Below, piece after piece: positions 24,201-36,200 of a stretch of 64,000 nt of DNA (position 1 is its first letter; each line of letters starts with the position of its first letter). The stretch is from Onthophagus taurus (Eukaryota > Arthropoda > Insecta > Coleoptera > Scarabaeidae), in assembly GCF_036711975.1 (NCBI RefSeq), contig NW_027248940.1, positions 1,860,001 through 1,924,000 of the forward strand, read 5' to 3'. The translations under genes and the position numbers were made by a program. Below the pieces are notes generated by a model. That model was not told the DNA's origin. It saw only the letters and a program-made list of their open reading frames with translations, and ran no database searches.

Positions 24201-27200
24201 GGTTTTTGAGTTATAAACACAACTTAGGTTTTTTTAAATGGAACCACCTATATTTTATTTTTTTATTGAACTAGAATTTTTTCAAGCTTTTCAATGATAT
24301 ATAATACTCTATACTTACCTTTATAATTAACCTCGAAATTAAAAAAACCACATTATTTTATAAGTAGGCTATGATAAATTAAGTGATCGCGTTGCTAGGA
24401 TACCAGAATAAACAAAGAATTTTGAAAATACTATAATATTAATTATTGACTTATTAAAAAAATGTATCTATTAAATTTTGTTTGCTAAAAACGAAAAATT
24501 ATTAAAAACTAAACATTATGCAAATATGGCTTCAAGTTACAAGAATTGTTCAAAGTTGTTATCATTTTGATGCACACATTGTTCACAAAGTTTAGTAATG
24601 CGTTTAATTGCATTTAGAATAGTTATGGGATGTTGCTGTAAATGTGAAAAAGCATCAGTTACAGCAATTTTCAATTCCAATTTTGTTCGATTCTGGGTAC
24701 TATATATCCAATTCTTGATATATCCCCATAAAAAGAAGTCCAGAATAGATAAATCAGGTGATCTTGCTGGCCATCGCGTTGGACCATGTGTGCCTATCCA
24801 CCTACCAGGAAATTCTGCAGTTAGGTAGCGACTCACTACTTACGCATTATGAGCGGGAGCTATGTCCTGCTGAAAATAAATATTATTTAGCCGAATAAGA
24901 GGAATATCATCCAAAATCTCTGGCAAGATGGCCAAATAGCGATTAGTGCAAAGGTTTCCTTCAAATATTTTGTAAACAATTCGTGGCCCAATAATAAAAC
25001 ATGCCACGTTAAAACCAAATTTTCCTTGACGCTCCCGCTCAATTATAATATGTTGGTTTTCTTGATGCCAATGCTTGTTATTATGACGATTATAGATTCC
25101 TGTGCTGGTAAAATATGCCTCATCAGACCATATAATAGAGGAACTAAATTCAATATTATTTTGTGCATGGTTCAAATACCAGTTACAGAATTCCAAACGT
25201 CGTTCGGCATCTCCCGGGTGTAAGTGGTGAACTATTTGTTCTTTGTAGGGTTTATATTTATACTTTTTTAGAATCGCACAGGCTGTCGATTTTTTAATTC
25301 CAATTTGACATTCAATTTCCCTACATGATGTTTTAGGCGCGGCTTCCACACATCCTAACACGGTAATTTCATTGTTATTCCGATTTTCTTTATTATATTT
25401 TTTTGGCCTGGGCATCAAAAAACTTCCATAATTGATCAAATTACGCTTTATTCGCAAAAAAATTTTTGAATTTGGTTGCGCTCTTTCTGGATATCTGAAG
25501 TGAAACAATCTGCTAATAAAATGTTATTGCTGATAAATGTTGCATTCTACCTATTTATGTATAATTCAGCAGCTTGATTAACATTTTCATTTGCATGAAT
25601 GTAACATGCTAGCTTGTCATATTTTTCATAATTTTCATAGCGCTCCATTTCAAGAAAAAGATAATTAAGTTAAGTTAATTAAAGGTAATTAAGTAACACA
25701 CGACTTATTGTTAGCACAAAATTCAAAATTAAGTTTGACAGTAATTAACTATATTTACTTTGTTTATTCCGGTATCCTAGCAACGCGATCACTTAATAGA
25801 CAACCTAAGCCTTGACGTAACAGAGATGGGCGGAGCTTATATCGACTCCAAACATTTTCATAGCTAAGTGTGTTGCTAACGGTAAATCACCATATGCAAT
25901 TTTTCAATTAGTGTTAAAATAAAATAAACTAAGTGACTTTTTATGACATTTTTATTACGGTTTATCATTAGCAACTGTGGTTAGCAACGAAAGTCGATAT
26001 AAGCTCCGCCCATCTCTGTGACGTCAGGCTAGGCAGTCTATTTATCATAGCCTACTTATAAAATAATGTATTTTATTCAATTTCGAGGTTAATAAATTAT
26101 AAAGGTAAGTATAGAGTATTATATATCATTGAAAAGCTTGAAAAAAATCCAGTTCAATAAAAAAATAAAATATAGCTGGTTCCATTTAAAAAAACCTAAG
26201 TTGTGTTTATAACTCAAAAACCGTGATGACTAGAAAAATTCTACGTGCACCATTGGATTCTCCGTAAAAAAATCTATTAGAACCCGTTTTTACTTTTTTA
26301 CTAAGTTTCCGGATAGCCGAGATACGGGGGGTGTCTGAAAATCGTAAATTTTGAAATACTCCCTGTATATCAAAAACGAAGAGGTCTATGAAAATTTGGT
26401 TTGAGGCATTATAAGTTTCACAAAAAAGTAGCTCAGGTTCGCGAAAACCGCAACTTTCTATCTTTCATAATAACTGAGATATCCTGCAAACCCATCGAAA
26501 TTTGGACACCCTGTACAGGGTGGGCAAATTTGGGTGTTATATGCAAAAGCATGTTCTGAATTCTAAATTGATATCTCAAAAATCGAGTGTTCTCTGATTT
26601 TTTAAACAAATGTCTGCTGGAGCAGATTTTTCTAGAAAAATGTGAATAACTCGAGAACGGCTGAATCAAATTGCAGAAAGTAAAGTTATTCATAAGCCTT
26701 GAAAACAGACAAATCCAACCTTGTAAAAATATACAGGATGTTCCATTTAAAAAAATAAAGTAGGTATAACCGGAAGTGTTAGAAATCTGAAAATATTTTA
26801 GTCGAAGAGAATGCAATTGATAATACTTATATATGAATTCTCAAATTTTTATTTTTTCCAGAACCCCAGAAACGTCTAATGACCGGTCTCGCTGAGACAT
26901 CCTGTATATACGTAACTGGTTCGTTAGAACTTTTTTAGGTTCCACTATGCGTAGAGGTTTGAAATATTGGTAGCATGGGTTGTTCATTCTAAACTTTCAA
27001 TCTAAAATATTTTCAAGATGGCCACCACTTCCGGTCTACCGGAAGTAGACCACAACTTCGTTATTTTAAATGGAATGCTATAGTTTTTATTACACCTTTC
27101 AATTATACATAAAAAAATATTGATAAAAAAAATTGTTGACTTTGATAAAAGTTGTTGGTACCTACCATTTTTTGTTTTCGAGTTATTTTGATTTTAAGCT

Positions 27201-30200
27201 TTTTTTGGCAAATTTCACCATGCTCTTTAAAAGCCTATATCTCAGTTAACGTTCATTAAAAAAAACCTCTAAATTGGCACGATTACTCTTCAGATGTTAC
27301 CAAATAGATTGTCATTTCTTGTATCAGAGTATCTTACACAGGGTGGTCAAAAATTGAATTACCGTTTCTCCATATTCAATGGATAGAAACTCGAAAATTT
27401 TAAATGGAACACCCCGTATTTTTTTACCCCATCAGAAAGGGAATTTAATTCTACAAATTATCTATAAACATTCCTATACCTATTTATTGTACTTTTCCTT
27501 CAACATGCTACCAAAATTTCAAACCACTACGAATAGTGGAACCTTAAAAAGTTCTAACGAACCAGTTACGTGAGACACCCTGTATATGTATAATTAATAA
27601 ACTTACATCGGGCTTAAAGCAGGTGTTGTTAAAGTCGACTCAGTTTGTTTCTGTTGCAACAAACTCCTTAATTTCGCCGTGGTCGTAGCTAAATCCGTGG
27701 TATCCTCATATTCCAAATCGGGGCTAAATTCATCTTCTTGCGATACGCTCAAAATCGGAGGTTGCTTCTCCAACAAAATTTGTCCATCGAAATTGGGCGA
27801 ATCTTTAATTAGCGGATTCATCCAAACCGCTTCCTCCTCCAAACTCTTCTCAGACTTTGAATCTTCGCTAGAAACCGGCCCAACTCTCGATAATTTCCGC
27901 CCCTTTTCTTTGATTTCGTTAAAGTTTTCGATAAGAACCGGCTTAATCCGCCCGAAATCCGACCTTAATTCGCTTCCTTCTTGTAACCCGGTTAAACGAA
28001 GTCCTTTTCGAAGCCCGGCCATTCCAAAATCAAAAATTCCTTCCATGACTCCAGCCGCTTCATCTTGAAGGTCGCCGAATTTGTGCATTGCGGATGATGT
28101 GACTTGGGTGACTGGTTTGACGACGTTGTTTACTGTTGTTTGTTGGAGTTCTTGTAAGGTTGAAGTTACGCTAATAAAGTTTGGGATTGAAGTTGAAATT
28201 GGGTCTTCTTCTTTTTTGTCTTCGATTTCTTCGGTATCTTTCCATAATTTTTTGCCGATTAAATCTGTTATTTCACTTTCGGGGTCGTTAAAATCAACCA
28301 ATAAATCTTGCCCCAAAGAAATAGATTCTAAATCGCTCGAATTCCGCCAAGTTTTCTCGCACGATTTCGACTCATAAATTTTAACAGGGGATGAAATCGT
28401 TTTGATCGAATCAACTTCATCAACTCCAAATTTTTCTTCTTCAACTTGATCAACAACTTCCAATTTTATTTCGGAGATCTTTTTCGGCGAAACTTTCGGA
28501 GTATTACTTTTCGAAATTACATTTTTATTCTCTTCGTGATGTTTATCTTGATAGTTTTTTGATTGATCGAGTACGATTTTTGGTTGCTTAAAATCTTTTT
28601 CGTGGTCGACGTCAATTAGGCTTATAGCGTCGTATTCATTGAGACTAAAAGGTAACTTTTTGTTGTGATTCTTTGAAATCGAAATCGACGCTAATTTATA
28701 GTTTATTAAGCAGGGTGATGATAAATTCACTAAAATGTTAGCTGTTAATTTTTTTGATAAAATCGATGTTACGGTTTTGCATGGAATTGAATTGAAAACT
28801 TCCCAACTGATGAATTGGCGGATTAATTTGCTTGTTAATTGGGAGATGATGTGCTCGAAGGCTTTGTTGTTGTTGCTGGCGATGTGAGAATACCTGAAAA
28901 GAAAATTTAATTTACCATACTGTTCAGAGGGAAATTAAAATTACGTTATTTTAAAAAATTTTGTTAATAAAAGTTGTTTGCAATTTAATTCAATACAAAC
29001 CAACTCAATATTTTTCTAATACAAACCAACAATTATTATAGATCATTTTAAAGAGAAAGCTTTGAACTTTAATTTAAAATAAGTCTCATTCCTTAATTTC
29101 AATAAACACAGCTTCCAGGAATTTTTAAATTAGTATCTTTTTTAACACTTTGAGGTTATACGAAAATGTAAGTTTTATTTCAACTTTTTTTTTCTCAATA
29201 TTTTTCCGAACGAACCCAACAATTATTATACATCATTTTAAAGAGAAAGCTTTGAGCTTTAATTTAGAACAAGTCTGATTCCTTAATTTCAATAAATACG
29301 GCTTCCAGGAATTTTTAAATAACATCTTTCTTGTCACTTTTAGGTTATACGAAAAAGTAAGTTTTATTTCAACATTTTTTTTCTCAATATTTTTCCGAAC
29401 GAACCCAACAATTATCATACATCATTTTAAAGAGAAAGCTTTGAGCTTTAATTTAAAATAAGTTTCATTCCTTAACTTCAATAAATACGGCTTCCAGGAA
29501 TTCTTAAATTAACATCTTTTTTGTCACTTTTAGGTTATACGAAAATGTAAGTTTTATTTCAACTTTTTTTTTCTGAATATTTTTCCAATCCAACCCAACG
29601 ATTATCATACATCATTTTAAAGAGAAAACTTTGAACTTTAATTTAAAATAAGTTTCATTCCTTAATTTCAATAAACACAGCTTCCAGGAATTTTTAAATT
29701 AGCATCTTTTTTGACACTTTGAGGTTATACGAAAATGTAAATTTTATTTCAACATTTTTTTTCTCAATATTTTTCCAATTCAACCCAACAATTATTATAC
29801 ATCATTTTAAAGAGAAAGCTTTGAGCTTTATTTTAGAACAAGTCTGATTCCTTAATTTCAATAAATACGGCTTCTAGGAATTTTTTAAATTAACATCTTT
29901 TTTGGCACATTTGGGTTATAAGAAAATGTAAGTTTTATTCTAACATTTTCTTTCTCAATATTTTTCCAGTACAACCCATCAATTATTATAGATCATTTTA
30001 AAGAGAAAGCTTTGAACTTTAATTTAAAATAAGTTTCATTCCTTAATTTCAATAAACACAGCTTCCAGGAATTTTTAAATTAGCATCTTTTTTGACACTT
30101 TTAGATTATACGAAAATGTAAGTTTTATTCTAACATTCTTTTTCTCAATATTTTTCCAGTACAACCCAACAATTATTATCGATCATTTTAAAGACAAAGC

Positions 30201-33200
30201 TTTGAACTTTAATTTAAAATAAGTTTCATTCCTTAATTTCAATAAACACAGCTTCCAGGAATTTTTAAATTAGCATCTTTTTTGACACTTTTAGGTTATA
30301 CGAAAATGTAAGTTTTATTTCAACATTTTTTTTCTCAATATTTTTCCAGTACAACCCAACAATTATTATAGATCATTTTAAAGAGAAAGCTTTGAGCTTT
30401 AATTTAAAATAAGTTTCATTCCTTAATTTCAATAAACACAACTTCCAGGAATTTTTAAATTAGCATCTTTTTTGACACTTTGAGGTTATACGAAAATGTA
30501 AGTTTTATTTCAACATTTTTTTCTCAATATTTTTCCAATTCCACCCAACAATTATTATACATCATTTTAAAGAGATAGCTTTGAGCTTTAATTTAAAATA
30601 AGTTTAATTCCTTAAATTCGATAACTACGGCCTCCAGGAATTTTTAAATTAGCATCTTTTTTGACACTTTTAGATTAGACGAAAATGTTAGTTTTATTTT
30701 AACATTTTTTTTCTCAATATTTTTCCAATCCAACCCAACAATTATTATACATCATTTTAAAGAGAAAGCTTTGAGCTTTAATTTAGAACAAGTCTCATTC
30801 CTTAATTTCAATAAATAGGGCTTCTAGGATTTTTTTAAATTAACATCTTTTTTGACACTTTTAGATTATACGAAAATGTAAGTTTTATTTCAACATTTTT
30901 TTTCTCAATATTTTTCCAATTCAACCCAACAATTATTATACATCATTTTAAAGAGATAGCTTTGAGCTTTAATTTAAAATAAGTTTAATTCCTTAAATTC
31001 GATAACTACGGCCTCCAGGAATTTTTAAATTAGCATCTTTTTTGACACTTTTAGATTATACGAAAATGTAAGTTTTATTTTAACATTTTTTTTCTCAATA
31101 TTTTTCCAATCCAACCCAACAATTATTATACATCATTTTAAAGAGAAAGCTTTGAGCTTTAATTTAGAACAAGTCTCATTCCTTAATTTCAATAAATAGG
31201 GCTTCTAGGAATTTTTTAAATTAACATCTTTTTTGACACTTTTAGATTATACGAAAATGTAAGTTTTATTTCAACATTTTTTTTCTCAATATTTTTCCAA
31301 TTCAACCCAACAATTATTATACATCATTTTAAAGAGATAGCTTTGAGCTTTAATTTAAAATAAGTTTAATTCCTTAAATTCGATAACTACGGCCTCCAGG
31401 AATTTTTAAATTAGCATCTTTTTTGACACTTTTAGATTATACGAAAATGTAAGTTTTATTTCAACATTTTTTTTCTCAATATTTTTCCAATCCAACCCAA
31501 CAATTATTATACATCATTTTAAAGAGAAAGCTTTGAGCTTTAATTTAAAATAAGTTTCATTCCTTAAATTCGATAACTACGGCCTCCAGGAATTTTTAAA
31601 TTAGCATCTTTTTTGACACTTTGAGGTTATACGAAAATGTAAGTTTTATTTCAACTTTTTTTTTCTCAATATTTTTCCGAACGAACCCAACAATTATCAT
31701 AAATCATTTTAAAGAGAAAGCTTTGAGCTTTAATTTAAAATAAGTTTCATTCCTTAATTTCAATAAACACAGCTTCCAGGAATTTTTAAATTAGCATCTT
31801 TTTTGACACTTTGAGGTTATACGAAAATGTAAGTTTTGTTTCAACATTTTTTTCTCAATATTTTTCCAATCCAACCCAACAATTATAATACATCATTTCA
31901 AAGAGAAAGCTTTGAGCTTTAATTTAAAATAAGTCTCATTCCTTAATTTCAATAAACACGGCTTACAGGAATTGTTAAATTAGCATCTTTTTTGACATTT
32001 TTAGGTTATACGAAAATGTAAGTTTTATTTCAACATTTTTTTTCTCAATATTTTTCCAATTCAACCCAACAATTATTATACACCATTTTAAAGAGGAAGC
32101 TTTGAACTTTAATTTAGAACAAGTCTCATTCCTTAATTTCAATAAATAGGGCTTCTAGGAATTTTTTAAATTAACATCTTTTTGACACATTTGGGTTATA
32201 AGAAAATGTAAGTTTTATTTCAACATTTTTTTTCTCAATATTTTTCCAATCCAACCCAACAATTATTATACATCATTTTAAAGAGAAAGCTTTGAGCTTT
32301 AATTTAAAATAAGTTTCATTCCTTAAATTCGATAACTACGGCCTCCAGGAATTTTTAAATTAGCATCTTTTTTGACACTTTTAAGTTATACGAAAATTTA
32401 AGTTTTATTTCAACTTTTTTTTTCTCAATATTTTTCCAATACAACCCAACAATTATTATAGATCATTTTAAAGAGAAAGCTTTGAGCTTTAATTTAAAAT
32501 AAGTTTCATTCCTTAAATTCGATAACTACGGTCTCCAGAAATTTTTAAATTAACATCTTTTTTGACACTTTGAGGTTATATGAAAATGTAAGTTTTATTT
32601 CAACATTTTTTTTCTTAATATTTTTTCAATACAACCCAACAATTATTATCGATCATTTTAAAGAGAAAGCTTTGAACTTTAATTTAAAATAAGTTTCATT
32701 CCTTAATTTCAATAAACACAGCTTCCAGGAATTTTTAAATTAGCATCTTTTTTAACACTTTGAGGTTATACGAAAAAGTAAGTTTTATTTCAACATTTTT
32801 TTTCTCAATATTTTTCCAATCCAACCCAACAATTATTATAAATCATTTTAAAGAGAAAGCTTTGAGCTTTAATTTAAAATAAGTTTCATTCCTTAAATTC
32901 GATAACTACGGCCTCCAGGAATTTTTAAATTCGCATCTTTTTTGACACTTTTAAGTTATACGAAAATTGAAGTTTTATTTCAACATTTTTTTTCTCAATA
33001 TTTTTCCAATTCAACCCAACAATTATTATACATCATTTTAAAGCGATAGCTTTGAGCTTTAATTTAAAATAAGTTTCATTCCTTAAATTCGATAACTACG
33101 GCCTCCAGGAATTTTTAAATTAGCATCTTTTTTGACACTTTTAGATTATACGAAAATGTAAGTTTTATTTCAACATTTTTTTTCTCAATATTTTTCCAGT

Positions 33201-36200
33201 ACAACCCAACAATTATTATCGATCATTTTAAAGAGAAAGCTTTGAACTTTAATTTAAAATAAGTTTCATTCCTTAATTTCAATAAACACAGCTTCCAGGA
33301 ATTTTTAAATTAGCATCTTTTTTGACACTTTGAGGTTATACGAAAATGTAAGTTTTATTTCAACATTTTTTTTCTCAATATTTTTCCAATTCAACGCAAC
33401 AATTATTATACATCATTTTAAAAAGAACGTTTTGAGCTTTAATTTAAAATAAGTTTCATTCCTTAATTTCAATAAATACGGCTTCCAGGAATTTTTAAAT
33501 TAACATCTTTCTTGTCACATTTAGGTTACACGAAAATGTAAGTTTTATTTCAACATTTTTTTCTCAATATTTTTCCAATCCAACCCAACAATTATTATAC
33601 ATCATTTTAAAGAGAAAGCTTTGAGCTTTAATTTAAAATAAGTTTCATTCCTTAAATTCGATAACTACGGCCTCCAGGACTTTTTAAATTAGCATCTTTT
33701 TTGACACTTTTAAGTTATACGAAAATTTAAGTTTTATTTCAACTTTTTTTTTCTCAATATTTTTCCAATACAACCCAACAATTATTATAGATCATTTTAA
33801 AGAGAAAGCTTTGAGCTTTAATTTAAAATAAGTTTCATTCCTTAAATTCGATAACTACGGTCTCCAGAAATTTTTAAATTAGCATTTTTTTTGACACTTT
33901 TAGGTTATACGAAAAAGTAAGTTTTATTTCAACATTTTTTTTCTCAATATTTTTCCAATCCAACCCAACAATTATTATACATCATTTTAAAAAGAAAGCT
34001 TTGAGCTTTAATTTAAAATAAGTTTCATTTCTTAAATTCGATAACTACGGCCTCCAGGAATTTTTAAATTATCATCTTTTTTGACACTTTTAGATTATAC
34101 GAAAATGTAAGTTTTATTTCAACTTTTTTTTTCTCAATATTTTTCCAGTACAACCCAACAATTATTATAGATCATTTTAAAGAGAAAGCTTTGAACTTTA
34201 ATTTAAAATAAGTTTCATTCCTCAAATTCGATAACTACGGCCTCCAGGAATTTTTAAATTAGCATCTTTTTTGACACTTTTAGATTATACGAAAATGTAA
34301 GTTTTATTTCAACATTTTTTTTCTCAATATTTTTTCAATTCAACCCAACAATTATTATACATCATTTTAAAGAGATAGCTTTGAGCTTTAATTTAAAATA
34401 AGTTTCATTCCTTAAATTCGATAACTACGGCCTCCAGGAATTTTTAAATTAACATCTTTTTTGTCACTTTTAGGTTATAAATACGAAAATGTCAGTTTTA
34501 TTTCAACATTTTTTTTCTCAATATTTTTTATATTTTTACTTAATATTTTTATCTTTTTTGACAAGATGCAGAAAAAAGCAAGTGTTACTTATTTCCTAAC
34601 GTAATAAAGAATTTATTATTTTTATATTAGCAATAAAAGTTTTTCTATGCTGCAACATCAATAAAATATATTTTGGAATATAATCTAATATTACATAATA
34701 TGCAATCCCCGCATTCCAGGGGGATTGCATATTTTACTAAAATTGATTCCAAAGGCCTTTACTGAACGTATCATGTTTGAGCTCATTTTAAAGTTTTTTT
34801 TAGTAAAGAATACACCATGAAAGAACACCACGAAGTTGTCCATTTGTTTACTATGTGATAACTGACTTCAGGTTTAAAATCTCAACCTGAATTTTGACAT
34901 ATTTGTAATCTTCATTAAAAATCCTTTAAAATGAGTACAAACACGACATATCTATCTTCAATATTAATGAAGTTATGGTCAAATAGAAATATCAACGTCA
35001 ATTTCGACATATTTGTGATTGTCGTGAAAAATCCTTTAAAATGAACCCAAACATGATACGTTTAATTCCAATATTAGTCGAGATATAAGCAACTTCCGGT
35101 TTGAAATGTCAATGTCATTTTGAGAAATTCTTAATTTTTATAAAATGTCTTAAAATTTATCACAAAAACAAAAATGCAATAAGAAAAATTAAAAATTAAG
35201 GTTGGTATTAATATTTAATGATTAAATTACTATTTTCATTGTTACTAACTTCGGGTTTAACGTTTTTTATTCTAACTTTTTTGTTTTTTGAGATAAGTGT
35301 GTCATGTTTGGACTCATTTTAAAGGTTTTTTAATGAAGATGACAAATATGTCAAAATTGACGTTGACGTTTCAAACCGGAAGTGATTGTATTTCCATTAA
35401 TATTAAAGTTAAATATGTCGAGTTTGGACTCATTTTAAAGGATTTTTTATGAAGTTGGCAAATATGTCAAAATTAAAAGTTGACAGTTCGAACTTTTTGG
35501 TTTTTTGAGATAAATGCGTCGAGGATTTGGACTCACTTTAAAGGTTATTTTATGAAGATGACGAATATAATAATGAAATTAAAGTTGACATTGACAACTG
35601 AAAGATTTTTTCACGACTAAACCCGACTGTTTCTAGTTCTAGGTTTAGTGTTAGTTCTAGTTTTAATTGTTATTTAACCCTAAATTCTTGTACATTTTAA
35701 TTGATCTTATAATTTCATCCGTTTACCCATTTTGAATTAAATACAACCTTTAAATCCGATTATGTGTTTTTCATTAAAAATTTAAATTCAACGTCAATTT
35801 TGACAAACAACTGCAATATTTGGATCTTAATCACCATGGTAACCGAGTCAAGTTGGATAACCTTAAAATAATAAAATTTTTTTCGATTATTTTATCAATT
35901 CTAACCTAGTTTTTATTAATTTTAAAACAATTCGAATTCTTTACGATTATCTCGCATTCATAACAAATTCGTTAATTGGAATTTAATTTAAATCGATTCT
36001 AATTAAGAAAAATAATCTAAACACATTTTTTTTTGATTTAATCCACTTACCTTGTTTATACTTCCCTAGATAAACTAATTTTGAGTTAAATACAGCCTTT
36101 TAAACCAATTAAATAAGACTTTTTCCTTAAAAAAAACTTAAATTCAATTTCAATTTTGACAAGCACCTACAGTATTTGGATCTTAATCACCATGGTAACC

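Larger units (their letters stand above)
23910..26513 (-). mobile_element. Tc1/mariner element with ~0.45-kb inverted repeats
   Basis: Flanked by TA (23908-23909 and 26514-26515). The ends are CAGGGTGTCCAAATTTCGAT and its reverse complement. The inverted repeats run from 23910 to about 24420 and from about 25740 to 26513; the right one is interrupted by a 240-bp MITE. Between them lies a broken transposase on the minus strand. The element landed inside an older non-autonomous element, whose halves show as GAACCACTCTG to the left and CAGGGTGGGCAAATTTG to the right. Confidence 0.9.

Noticed and set aside
5164..26038. Common family for the MITEs at 5164 and 25799 because both contain TAGACAACCT
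   Set aside because: The shared word lies in opposite orientation relative to the ends and the inner sequences differ.
19174..27606. A PX-domain exon in PXA intron 2
   Set aside because: The minus strand of this intron shows only transposon coding sequence and AT-rich DNA; exon 2 and exon 3 join in phase without it.
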